64,000 bases of DNA from Metellina segmentata (Eukaryota > Arthropoda > Arachnida > Araneae > Tetragnathidae). Below, piece after piece: positions 23,950 to 35,140 of the stretch. Both the position numbers and the translations under genes were made by a program. Each line of letters opens with the position of its first letter. Position 1 is the first letter of the stretch. The notes under the pieces are model-generated. The model worked only from the letters and a program-made list of their open reading frames with translations. It was not told the origin of the DNA and searched no databases. Location of the stretch: positions 134,866,899-134,930,898 of the forward strand of contig OX375873.1 in NCBI GenBank assembly GCA_947359465.1. Direction: 5' to 3'.

Positions 23950-25272
23950 TTTGGATACCTCGTCTCGGGTACTATTTCGGATAATAATTCAAACAATAAA
24001 GCAAACCACTGCTTTTTGTCTACAAATTTAGAAGCTCTAAATAAAACACTGACATCTTTTTGGGAAATTGAGGAGGTTGAAAATGTAAAATCCTGCAATA
24101 GTGAAGAATTAAATTACTGTAATGAGCACTTCGAAAAAACGCATTTCAGGAATCCGGATGGCAGGTATGTGGTAAAAATGCCATTCAAACCAGAATTCTC
24201 TGAAACCAAGCTAGGAAGTTCCAAGAAAATCTCTTCTAAAAGGTTAGATCATCTATGGCAGCGTTTGGAACGTGATCCTGCTATAAAAGAACTGTACACA
24301 GAATTTCTTAGCGAATATGAACTTTTGCACCATAGAAGAAATAAGGGAAAATAAAGATTTGGATGAAGGATACTTTCTTCCACACCATGGAATACTATCA
24401 TCATCAAAAACGACTAAATTACGTGTAGTATTCGACGCCAGCGCCAAAACAACTATCGGTAACTCTTTAAATGATTTATTATGTAAGGGAGGGGTACTTC
24501 AAGAAGACCTTTTCTCGATCCTAATTAGATTCAGAAAACACATTTATGCTTTCACTGCTGACATCAAGCAGATGTTCAGAATGATAGAATTAAATCCCTC
24601 GCAATTCAAACTTCAAAAAATCCTGAGGAAGGACAGTATATCGTCCCCAATTAAGGTTTACCAGTTGAGAACCGTCACATACGGCACCGCTTGTGCTCCG
24701 TACTTAGCAACGAAAACTTTGCAACAACTCGCCGTAGATGAGAAAGATAATTTTCCCTTAGCTTCAAAGATTGTGCTTTAAGACTTTTACATGGATGATT
24801 GTCTCTCTGGTTCATCAGATCTTAGGAAGATTGAACTGCTTAAATCCGAATTAACGCAACTCCTGAAAGGAGAGATGACCTTACACAAGTGGTGTACTAA
24901 CAAGGCTCAATCCACGGAACCTCAAATATTTCCACTTGATCGAAATGCTGAAGAAATAACAGTAAAAACGTTAGGTATGCTATGGAACAGTTCAAGTGAT
25001 ACGTTTACGTATAGAGTCAACATCAGTACAAATCGCAATTATACCAAAAGAGACGTACTTTCTCAAATTGCACGTATTTACGATCCTCTTGGTCTCCTTG
25101 AACCTGTGATTGTCAAGGCTAAGATTTTCATGCAACAGTTGTGGTTGCTGAAATTGGAATGGAACGAAAAATTACCTCCAGATGTTTCTCAGGAACGGGA
25201 GAACTTTATTGTGACATTACCTGACTTAGAGTCAATCAAGGTACCAAGATGCTTTATGAAGGCTGATGTCTA
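23950..25272 (+). pseudogene. pol: BEL/Pao reverse transcriptase (frameshifted)
   Basis: Coding resumes right after the LINE with a FGYLVSG-like stretch. Piece 24016-24354 is the region before RT, piece 24317-24781 holds TKLRVVFDASAK and 'YAFTADIKQMFRMI' (first catalytic aspartate) and VTYGTACAPYLAT. A TAA at 24779 interrupts just before FYMDDCLSGS (YMDD box) in piece 24791-25273. The last piece has the 'ARIYDPLGLLEPV' block typical of BEL/Pao. A TAG at 25271 separates it from RNase H. Confidence 0.92.
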
Positions 25273-25279
25273 GTTTGTC

Positions 25280-25480
25280 GTGCTGAACGGCTTCGCTGAT
25301 GCATCCTCAAGGGCTTACGGTGCAGCAGTGTATGTTCAAACTGTGTCCTTCACCAAGGAAGTATCCAGTCAACTCCTGTGCAGTAAATCACGAGTGGCTC
25401 CAGCGAAAGTCATAACTATCCCGCGACTTGAATTATCAGCGTGTCTTCTTTTAGCAAAGCTAATTCACAAGGTCTTAGCT
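25280..25480 (+). pseudogene. pol: BEL/Pao RNase H, 5' part
   Basis: Contains NGFADASSRAYGAAVYVQ (the RNase H first aspartate) and 'TIPRLELSACLLLAKL' (glutamate). The sequence is cut at 25480 by the hAT insertion and resumes at 26831-27060 ('VQLWSDSTIALAWI', the third acidic residue). Confidence 0.9.
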
Positions 25481-26830
25481 CAGGGATGGGCAAACTTTTT
25501 CGGTCGCGGGCCAAAAATTAAAAAAAAAAGTTTGGCGGGCCAAGGTAATTTTTTTTTAAATTTTAAAAACAATATTGAAGCATTAGAATGTAAATATGTT
25601 AATGAGATGAATGAAATTGCGATTTCATTTTTAAAAGTTCCTTATATTAAGGTTCGAAGTGAGATGTACTGATTCTAAGGAACGAGGCTAAATGCTCATC
25701 TGTCAGTCTACTTCTGAAATAATTCTTTCTAAGGTTCATAGTTGAAAACACTTGTTCACATATATAAGATGAAGCAAACATAGCACTGATTTTCTGGGCG
25801 TGAGATATTAAATTTGGAGAACTTACTTTCGATAATGATTTGTAAAACTCTAACTTTGGCATGCTTAGAAACAACTGCTTAAGATGATTGTTAGATTGCA
25901 ATTCAATTAATTCAAGCTGCAAATCTGACCTCACTGCTTCACAATTTACGTTGAAAGGCATAGTAAAAATATCCAACTCTACCAATAGCTTCTTGAAAAA
26001 ATTTAGTCGGCCTGATAATTTTTTACAAAGACTTTCTACATTTTGTTTTCTTTCAAATTCGGACATTGCTTCGTAATTGGAATTCTTATGCTTGGATGTG
26101 AAATGAAGGGAAATGTTCTATTCTTTGAAGACTGCTACAGCTTCATTGCAGATGAGACACACTGGTTTATCATTAAAAACTGTAAAAAAATATTTCCAGG
26201 TCCATTCATCATTAAAACCACGGCACTCTGAATCAACTTTACGTTTTTTAGTAGCCGTTTTGGGGTTGAAATATTTTACGAATAACCCAAACAAGCACTA
26301 GCTACGCTATACTTTTAATACTTTCACCACTATTCACAATGATGCTACATGTCCGCAATCTTTCCATACGCAATCAATAATATTAAAACTCGCGCCAAAA
26401 GAAAAAGCCTCTGGCTGGAGCTTAAAATGCGCAGTCTGCCACATGTGAGGTCTAATTCACCTATATTGGATTCCATATGTCTGCTCCCCGAGAAAGATAT
26501 AACGCTTGTTGGTGCCAGTCTACAGCTATAACTAACAAAGAACTTCCGCTTTTAACACTTTACCGATTGAAAGCTGTCTGTGCTTGCTATTTCCGTCGAT
26601 TTATGTTTAGTAGAACAAATATAAAGAAATTAAAAAGATCATCAGTCCTTTGAAAAGGAAGAAGAAAAAATATTTAAACGAAGTAGAAAAGAAGATGTAT
26701 ATATAATATATAAATCATATTTTCTTTTAATTTCTGTCGGACCGGAAAATTAAACATTTCTATCCGCGGACCGGATAAAACCTTCCGGCGGGCCGGTGTT
26801 GGCCCGCGGGCCGTAGTTTGCCCATCCCTG
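25481..26830 (-). mobile_element. Internally deleted hAT transposon inserted into BEL element
   Basis: It starts CAGGGATGGGCAAACTTTTT and ends with the inverse of CAGGGATGGGCAAACTACGG. Its flanks carry a perfect 8-bp duplication TCTTAGCT (25473-25480 and 26831-26838), the hAT signature. At 1350 bp it is shorter than an autonomous element. Minus-strand coding keeps both ends of the transposase but lacks the catalytic middle (see 25647-26066). Confidence 0.95.
25647..26290 (-). pseudogene. hAT transposase with catalytic core deleted
   Basis: Reading on the minus strand from about 26290: an N-terminal region with 'DEWTWKYFFTVFNDKPVCLIC', then CNEAVAV and an 'FTSKHKN' end, resembles the zinc-finger start of GTF2IRD2/ZBED-like hAT proteins, with one in-frame stop near 26115. 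The next open piece (26066 to 25647, 139 codons) holds 'FASSYICEQVFSTMNLRKNY', the hAT dimerisation motif region (residues about 90-130). The D-D-E core lies between these in active relatives and is gone, so the two ends are joined directly. Confidence 0.82.
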
Positions 26831-27442
26831 TCTTAGCTGCTCTAAGACTAAAGGTAGACTCTGTGCAATTATGGTCTGACTCTACCATAGCTCTTGCCTG
26901 GATTCGTACTCCTGCAAACTTGTTGAAGACCTTTGTCAGAAACAGTGTCGAATATTCAGCAACTATCCAAAGAGTTCAAGTGGCAACATGTTCCATCGAT
27001 GTGCAACCCGGCCGATATGGTTTCCCGAGGACTGGATGTGAGAACTCTGGCAACAACTGAGCTGTGGTGGAAGGGGCCAGAATTTCCAAGGCTGAATGCA
27101 ACATCTCTAGATACTGTGCAAATTTCCAATGAATTGACTGAAAAACCGTATTTGGAAGAACTTAAATCTCCTTCCAGGCTAAATCTGACTCTATCCAGTG
27201 ATCCAAATCTTTTGGATGATTTGTTTGATCTCACTAACAGTTTTCATAAATTAATTAGAATTCTAGCCTTTATTTTCAGATTTATAAAAAATTGTAAAGA
27301 TCGAGAAAGGCAGAAAGGCTCCCTCTCTCCTGAAGAATACCACAGAGCAGAAACCTGCTTGATTAGGCATCTTCAGATTAGGTATTTTCTGCCTGAGATT
27401 TCAGCTTTAAAAAAGGGATTCGCAGTTCCTCAATCAAGCTAA
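26831..27442 (+). pseudogene. pol: BEL/Pao RNase H 3' part and start of integrase region
   Basis: Piece 26818-27060 continues RNase H; a frameshift moves to 26933-27442, which has 'WQHVPSMCNPADMVSRGLD' and 'ELWWKGPEF', the end of RNase H and the linker into integrase as found in BEL/Pao polyproteins. The start codon is not meaningful in either piece. Confidence 0.88.
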
Positions 27443-28715
27443 AATTTCTTAATCCATTTTTAGATCCCGAAGGCTTAATCAGAATTGGAGGTAGACTCAC
27501 TCATGCTAAAGTAAATTATGACCACAAACACCCCATTGTTTTGCTGGCAGGTAACAATTGGGCCAAACTGATATTTCAGTATTATCACAATCGGGATTTT
27601 CATGTGGGTCCACAAGCCCTATTAAATACCGTTCGTCAAAAAATATTGGCCACTTGGTGGCAGAAATATAGCGAGAAAGGTTGTTCATGAATGCTTACAA
27701 TGCTTCAAAAACAAACCTATAATTGCAAATCAGTTGATGGGGAATCTTCCTCCTGAGAGAGTAACACCTAGTTCTACATTTTCAAATGTCGGTCTAGATC
27801 TTTGTGGGCCATTCCAAATAAAGTACAAGGGTCAAAGGAAAAAGAAAGGGTACCCTCCAGAAAATATATGTGGCCATATTTGTGTGCATGGTTACAAAGG
27901 CTGTGCACCTAGAATTCGTCCCAGACTTAACGTCAGAGGCTCTAATTGCAACTGTAAAAAGATTCTTTACTCGACGCGGTAAAAGTTCGATAATATTTTG
28001 TGATAACGCTACGAACCTTGTTGGGGCTTCAGCAGAACTTAAACGCTTACGCGAACTAGTGTTGAAGAATGAAGACATTTCCAGCTTCTTGGCCTCTGAA
28101 GGCATCACGTGGAAATTTTCGCCTCCTAGAGCACCCAACTTTGGTGGTCTTTGGGAGGCGGGAGTGAAAGCCTTTAAATATCATTTAAAAAGAGTGGTGG
28201 GCCCAGCTAAACTAACACTAGAGGAATTTCTAACGGTAATCACACAAATCGAAGGCATATTAAATTCGCGACCGCTCTCTCCTTTGTCAACAGATACAGA
28301 CGATTTTCAGGTATTGACACCTGGCCATTTTATAATAGGAAAACCTATTAATTCCATTCCGGAACCAAATTTGATTGATCGAAGGGATAACCTTCTTAAC
28401 CGGTGGCAAAAATGTCAAAAATTAGTTCATACCATATGGAAACACTGGCAGAATAACTATTTGAGTCAGTTACAACAACGAAATAAATGGCTGTTTAAAA
28501 AACCAAATATACTTCCAGGGATGTTAGTGTTACTGAAGGACGCACAACTTCCCATGTGTACATGGTCACTAGGTCGCATTGTTAAAGTAATCCCTGGCGC
28601 TGACGGAAACGTTAGAGTAGTTGATGTACGCACTCCTAAGGGTAACTTTAGGAGAGCGATTTCAAACATTAGTATCTTGCCTATAGTTGATAATCAAGTA
28701 CTTTCTGTAAAATAA
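27443..28715 (+). pseudogene. int: BEL/Pao integrase (frameshifted)
   Basis: The stretch 27443-27730 carries 'LDPEGLIRIGGRL' and a zinc-binding HHCC-type region ('YYHNRDFHVGPQALL') in more than one frame. Piece 27734-27982 has FSNVGLDLCGPF (first core aspartate), and 27870-28715 continues with KAVHLEFVPDLTSEAL, SIIFCDNATNLVGA (second aspartate) and APNFGGLWEAGVKAFK (glutamate). The C-terminal part is the DUF5641-like tail ending near 28710. A frameshift separates the two pieces. Confidence 0.92.
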
Positions 28716-28898
28716 TAATTTGGACTTTTAAATTGCCCTTAAATTGCAGATTGTACTGTAGAGTTATATTGGTGTGTATAATTATTTGTGTTTACAGTCT
28801 TCTTTAAGAATTTGTAATGTTTATATGATTAATTGTATTTGAATGTTTTTATAATATCTATATTTGAAATATTTGCAATATTTCAACGCCGGGCGGGA

Positions 28899-29086
28899 TG
28901 TTCCGTGTTTGTAACTTTCGCCTTGGCGACGGAGCATCATTCCCATGGCGCCACTTTGCGATCTTGTAACCTTGATGAAAGGAAGTGAGGAGAGTGACGA
29001 GTGTCGGCTCCCAGAACGCACGCATGTGAATAAATGTTAAAGTTTATTCAGTCCACTGTCTTATTCAATCGCTAAACCTCTGCACA
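28899..29086 (+). repeat. 3' LTR of BEL/Pao element
   Basis: Starts TGTTCCGTG, ends GCACA and is followed by the duplication GGTAT (29087-29091). It differs from the 5' LTR by several substitutions and one short block near the end, so the element is older than element 3. Confidence 0.93.
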
Positions 29087-29091
29087 GGTAT

Positions 29092-29919
29092 TATAAGTTA
29101 TTTTCACATTCTCTATTCCACAGTTTAGCGCAATTTTGATTTTCAGATCCGTTGATCTTCAAATTGTTAATTCTAATGAACAAAAACGAGGAAAATATTT
29201 GAAACTGGAGCCCCAACACAAAATTAACCCCTTTCGTACATTTGACGACTGAGACTCGGCATGCACTTGTTTTGCCTAAGTTACGGATGACGAGTCGAAT
29301 TCGTCATTCACACTAGGACAAAATTAAACATGTACATTTTGTACATGGCAAGAATGATTGGTGGTACGAGACTATCCTTGAATCAAATGATTCAATCGTG
29401 TTCTCTACAAAAATACACTTTATTTAATCTGACTCCATACATAGAAATATTTACAAGGCTGCGTTTTCATACATTCTTTTTTGGAATGAACGCGGAGATC
29501 AGAAGCTGTTGCCAATCTTATCAAACGAAATTATACTTACATATAACAGCAAATAGTGTGCAAATGATGATACGAAAATATGACATTAATTAGTGTACAG
29601 ACGATAATACGAAAATATAACATTAACTTATGAGCAAAATGATAATCCGAATTACTTTTTTCAAATAAATCTGTATCCAAGAAGTAAAATAAAAAGGATT
29701 TCGCATTTTAAACTCGCTATTTTGTTTTACAAATGCTATTTATACTTCAAATTAAAAGTTATTACGCCACACAATAATCAAATATCAAACACATAACATA
29801 GACGCAATCCCCAGACTTAGTTAAAAGTTTTCATGGAATGTAATACAGAACACCGATTCAACTCTGAAAAACGTAGTTTTTCGCCATCGATTGTATCTGC
29901 TTAAAATTGGTTGCAATTT
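29092..29919. other. No recognised feature
   Basis: AT-rich sequence. The 87-codon ORF at 29330-29593 has no recognisable domain. Confidence 0.35.
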
Positions 29920-30025
29920 GGTAATTTTTTAATTAACGTCGAACTAGATCAACACAACGGGCTATTGACGACGATCCAGGATCAATCCCCCAAGGACAAT
30001 ACCACGAAATTGGTTTCATTCCAAC
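29920..30025 (-). repeat. SINE 3' fragment (minus strand)
   Basis: 'ttaacgtcgaactagatcaacac' and 'gggctattgacgacgatcc' are the reverse complement of the SINE 3' end. Confidence 0.65.
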
Positions 30026-30214
30026 TGTCAGTATTAATATATTTTAAGGTGTTTTTAACATCAAGAAGTAAGATGATCAAGATTGATACTTTTTGTGGCT
30101 ATTAAATTTTTTAGGAAACAATTTAGGATGGATTTTAAGTGTAAATTATAACAAACCACTGTTTGCAAAGATTTGACTTCTTCCAAATGCTGTACAGAAG
30201 GGAGATGGTTCACG

Positions 30215-30370
30215 TTAAATCCGATGAGTGGAGTAACGGCTCTGATATGGACCTTGTCATCTGATCATGGTTCAGAATTACGAGGTGTTGTCCTCGAATC
30301 TTCCCATCGAGTTATCCCGGAACACCTCCATAGCCCGTTGTTTTGATCCACTGCGATGTAAATTAAACTA
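30215..30370 (+). repeat. SINE body fragment
   Basis: 'gtcatctgatcatggttcag', 'aattacgaggtgttgtcctc' and 'agcccgttgtt' follow the order of the SINE body, with several mutations. Confidence 0.6.
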
Positions 30371-32321
30371 TCTACTTTCAAGCTCCCTGCTCGAGAATAT
30401 CAGCCAGTCTTTTGATTCAGTGTACATCCCATAAAAGTTTTCCTACAGGTACTACAAGCCATTTTCAATCAGCGAATTCTTCACCGTACAGGTGGGTATC
30501 CTTTGCATTACAATGAACTTCCTCGCCATATTTTCTTAGCGCAAACTCCGCCATGTTGACCGGAGCCTGCCTAATAAGATGATCTAAAATTCATCGCCAT
30601 AACTGAATTATGTCTCGCAAGAAGACAGGAGATCTAAGCAAATAATAATTAAGGAGGACGAGGTGGAGGTCATTTTGGGGAATGCAATTATATATGCAGC
30701 CGTCCAATTACTTCTTGACACCTCATTGCGAATCATTCTGAATATGCTTCGGGAATGCGATTTAAATTAAATTTCGCTCTTCTGGTTGGGTACGGAATTC
30801 TGCAGTTGAGGCGCCTGATAAACTTGAAAAGCAAGATATTCCCCAACGGATGATTTTCAGAATTGGGTTGCTGGTGCTATTTTCTTATCATCACTTCAGT
30901 GTTGTATTTATCAATTTTCAGAACCAAAATCTGAAGGATTATATTGAATTTACTACGGTGTGGTAGGATGCTCGACGAGTTCAGTGTGGGTTTATTGAGT
31001 TCACTCATGGGTTGTAACAGTGGCCCTTAAAAAAATCTCATTTTGAGATAAAAGTGGGTTTTTAGTGTTCGTTACTATGAACATACATAGTGTGCTGTAA
31101 AATCTTCTGTCGTATATTGTTAAGTGTTGAATTAATATATTCGATAATTGCTGCTGGACAGAATGTGAACTCCATGTTTGAGACTTGTACTTATTCCAAT
31201 AATCATATTTTTTAGCTGTTCCACTACTGCAGATATGTTCCAGACTGTGCTGACCCCAAAAGGTGGGCATAAATGTCAAATATTGTTAATTTAGGGTATG
31301 GGTATGAAAAATAAAATTATTGCTTTTAAGATTGCCCATCGTAGAACAAAAAAATTTTTTTTTTAATGAATCGATGACAAATCGGGACAAAATTAACCAA
31401 AATTCATGTGACAGGAAAATGTGTGTGTTTAACGTAACAAATATTTTGAATTATACTAAAAGTAAAAATGAAAAAATTGTGTCATATAGAACGAGAAACT
31501 TAGACATTGTTCAGATAGAAATTGTGTCATAATGTCCTAACGAATTCGTTAAAAACAAAATCATAACATTTTGCAAAAAAAAGTATATATTTAATTAATG
31601 TTGTTAAGAACATAGAAATAAATACATACAAGTCTTTGCATTTGCTTTTAAGGAAATTAAACTTTTATATATTGAAAAATATTTCCCAATGTTTTCGATA
31701 CGCAGTTCGCGCAAAACTATTTTCGCAATCGAAAGACCCCTTATCGACATCAATATCAATTCAACCGGCTTTTAATCTAAAATATCAACCAATGTAGGTT
31801 TCTTACTAATGGTATATGTATTTAACAATTATGATTAGTTAAATTTACCCTTCCGAGCTTAGCGGCAATCATACTTTCTTTCACGATTTTCTTCCCAAAA
31901 GTGCAGCCTGAGCTTCCATGTACAAGTAATATTTGCAATGATAGCACTAAACTACAGATATAACTCAATAGTGAAATGTAAAAAAATCTAAATTACTATA
32001 AGGCAATGGAGATGTATGCGTGCATAGCCCTATGAAGAAATTTCTGAACAGTCTTGGAAAGCTTCCTTGGATATAATGATTCAACCACAAACGTAATTAT
32101 CCGAGTTTGGACTCATAAACCTGATTATATATGAGGCTTAGTAGAATATTATTTTAAAAATAAAATGATAAAGAATTTTGAAATTAGAAAAAAATCCTCA
32201 CAATTGATTATTGTTACTACGAGATAAGTAATTACTTTAACGAAAAAATTTTTCTTTTTTGAAACATTGTTGCAGAAGTTTGTTCAAGGTTAAATAACAT
32301 ATTAATTTTAAATCTAATGCA
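30371..32321. other. No recognised feature
   Basis: AT-rich. Minus ORF 31001-31279 and plus ORF 31320-31532 show no recognisable domain. Confidence 0.35.
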
Positions 32322-32756
32322 CAATGGTCACCAAAGTGGTTGATATTGACCCCTGGGGGTCGATATAAAAATATGAGGCATCATTGTACGGGTAAGATGG
32401 AGCAATATCATGAAAATAGTTACGGAAAAGTTATTTAGGAAATATAATTATTGAAAATATCGAATGTAACTCACAAGATGTACTTATTGAATCGTCAGTT
32501 GTTCTTTAAGCTAAGAAGTTTTTTTTTTATGCCAATGACACGTTAACTCTTCAACACGTTAATATCTGTCCGTAATATTGGCTAAAAGTCAATTTGACAA
32601 CTATCCCCAAAATAATTTAATCTCAATATTTTACAATTTTTGTAGAACTTTACGGAATGTAGCATCACAAAAATTTATGCCCTCATATCTTTTTAAATAA
32701 ACATGAACTAATTCATATGGAAGGAATCAACCGTCAAAAACGTTTGGCGACCCCTG
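32322..32756. mobile_element. Possible hAT-like MITE
   Basis: The left end reads CAATGGTCACCAAAGTGG and the right end is the inverse of CAGGGGTCGCCAAACG, similar termini in inverted orientation with the CA..TG-type edges of hAT. An 8-bp target duplication is not clean, so the boundaries are tentative. Confidence 0.5.
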
Positions 32757-33657
32757 GGCTAACAGAACCAGGCTAAATATTATGAATGCTACAAAATATC
32801 CCTTTAATTCTCGTAAAAGATGCTTTACAAAAATAAATAAGAGATTCATATAATCGAGAGATTGCCATAATCCAGGTAGTGTGGGATTTGTTTAGCTTGC
32901 TACAACTCGCTACAAAAAACTAGCCAAAGGCATTGCCTCAAAAAAGTCCTTTTACAAAACTATAACACAATATGCTTTAATTTAAAAAAATGGTTCGTAA
33001 TATACTTTCAAAACAGAATATTGATCCACCCCTCCTACAATCTACGGTATAAAATCATTTTACCAGGTACTGATAGATTTTAATGATTATCTTACGAGAT
33101 GTCTCTGTGTTTCATATTACTTACACTTACCCTACGTACAAAGAAAGTTAGTGACATAATAAATAAAAATAAACATAGGTTAAATTGCTCTGGCTGAAAA
33201 CAAATTCAAGATTTTTAAAAAGATTTGACACAATTGTTTTCTTTTGTTTTAAGTTTTTGGTAATGTAATCATTCAGAAATTAAGTTTTAAATGTCAAACA
33301 TTTAGCCTTTGGTGAGTCAGTATTTAACTGTAATTTCTTGTTACATAATAAAATGGTAGTAGGTATCAAACCTTTTATCCTATGGTTCGTATTTAAGTGC
33401 TACACATAACTACTGTCTAAATAGTTACATAAATACAAATTAAATGCCTACAGAAAATCTTCGACAGCCTTGTATGTTGCGATATTTATTCTTCACATTT
33501 CTGTAGAATCTAAATTTTAGTATGAGAGAAAAGTACGGAGGTGGTGTTTGTGTTAATAAGGGAAGGTAGTGTAATATAGACACCCTAAGGTTAAATATGT
33601 TTTCTGTCTCAAAATTGATTTTGAGAAAATTGCCCCAACCTGTGGCATTGGAGTAGT
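32757..33657. other. No recognised feature
   Basis: AT-rich sequence before element 3; nothing identifiable. Confidence 0.35.
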
Positions 33658-33662
33658 GCCAT

Positions 33663-34034
33663 TGTGAACTTTGATACTTCCGTTATACGTGCAGAGCAGT
33701 TGTCGGGTTTGCACTCAGTACCCCGTGGCTCCAACAAGACTACTGTTCATTTAGCACCCAGAACCTGGCAACGCTGTGATTTAAAAAAAATATGTAAAAA
33801 GAGAAGAAGACGAAAGAGTTTGGCGGTAGAAGCGAGCTATGGGAGAACCGGGGGTTCTCAGGACTGATTAATTGTAATCATGTTTAACTAATTATTTGTT
33901 TTTATCTTTTAGATCTTTATGTCTGTCCAGTCCCGTGCTGTTTTGTTTCAATAAACTTGTTGATTCATAAGAAAAGTCTCCGAGTGTTTCCACTTGAATT
34001 TCCCACATCGAACCAGCTTTACCCAAGCATGATA
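33663..34034 (+). repeat. 5' LTR of element 3
   Basis: Starts TGTGAAC, ends ATGATA. An AATAAA signal lies at about 33950 ('tttcaataaacttg'). The termini are TG..TA, not the usual TG..CA. A short ORF (33664-33867) in it is incidental. Confidence 0.93.
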
Positions 34035-35140
34035 ATTGCCGCACCCAGACAGGATTAGTGGAGACCGTATGGAATCGCTTTGGGAAACAAATGCAACTTA
34101 CTTGAGCATAATATAGTGCTGCAACTACCCTGGTGAGTCAGAAATTTTGTTTATTAAGAGCCAGTTTGAAGAACTTTAAAATTTCATAACATGGGGGAAA
34201 ACACGTTTCAGAAAAAAACACTTGTTCGTTAAAAATAAATATATGTCGGTACAGTTTTCTATGATGGTTAGAAATAAGGATATTTTTAATTGGTTGTGTT
34301 AAAATAAATACTGTTCCAGATTGTTTATGTATGTATATGGCGAAGGTATTTTTGTTTTGATTTAATATGGTTTGCGAGTAAAACAAAAGTATCGAGAAAT
34401 TGTTGTGAAGATTGAAATTATTGAAAGCATATATTCTTGTTTGTATCAGTGGTATTCAGTTTTCATTTCGGGAAATTATTATTATTTTTCTTTTCTGTAT
34501 ATGAATTTCATGTTATAATCGGTATTTTGGTTTGGGATTGTGAGGGATTTGAATTGGAAGTAATAATAATAATAAGAAGAAATCATATGATTGAAATTAA
34601 TAAATTGTGAGTAGAAATATCTTAAGTGTCATTGATGATACGAAAAAGAAAGTGCATTTTATTTATTAGAAGAATGAGAATTGTTGATTTTAGCTTTGCG
34701 TATTATGGTTTCGAAAGCGGAAGTAAATTTTGATGAATGTTTCTTTCTTTGTGATTTATTGCAATAACCTTGAATGTTTTTTTCTCTCTCTCATCGTTTT
34801 CCATGTTGGAAAATAAAGTGATTCTCATAAAATATATTGGAAAAGTGGAGAACCTTTATTTTGTTTAAAAGAAAAAGTGATATATTAAAAGTAGTTTTGG
34901 GTATTATTTTTCTTGATTTGGATACATGTGAATTAAAAGTTATTTGTTCTTGGAATTTATTTGTGCATTGATACCATATTTTTTTGAATCTTATGAAAGT
35001 AATATTGTTTGAATAGTGAAACTTTTCCTTTTGATTTAAAAGTTTTACTCGAATTAACTGATGTAACTATAATTTAAACCATTTAATAATAAGCAATAAT
35101 CGTGTGTTTGATTTGAAATAAAATTACTTAAGAATTAAGT
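34035..35140 (+). other. Leader of element 3 between LTR and gag
   Basis: About 1.1 kb of T-rich sequence with no ORF of note. The expected primer-binding site directly after the LTR reads 'attgccgcacccag', without a TGG start, so the priming tRNA is not obvious. A short AAT repeat run lies near 34560. Confidence 0.65.

Larger units (their letters stand above)
20153..29086 (+). mobile_element. BEL/Pao LTR retrotransposon with two nested insertions (element 2)
   Basis: LTRs of 194 and 188 bp (20153-20346, 28899-29086) start TGTTCCGTG and end GCACA, and are flanked by a perfect 5-bp duplication GGTAT (20148-20152 and 29087-29091), the length usual for BEL/Pao. The interior reads Gag (DUF1759-like), protease, RT, RNase H and integrase of BEL/Pao type on the plus strand. 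A LINE (22150-23945) and a hAT (25481-26830) landed in it later. A TGG triplet at 20350 begins a candidate tRNA primer site, and 'gccgggcggga' before 28899 is a candidate polypurine tract. Many stops and frameshifts make it dead. Confidence 0.95.

Noticed and set aside
33664..33867. 67-codon ORF
   Set aside because: It lies wholly within the 5' LTR of element 3; no domain was seen.
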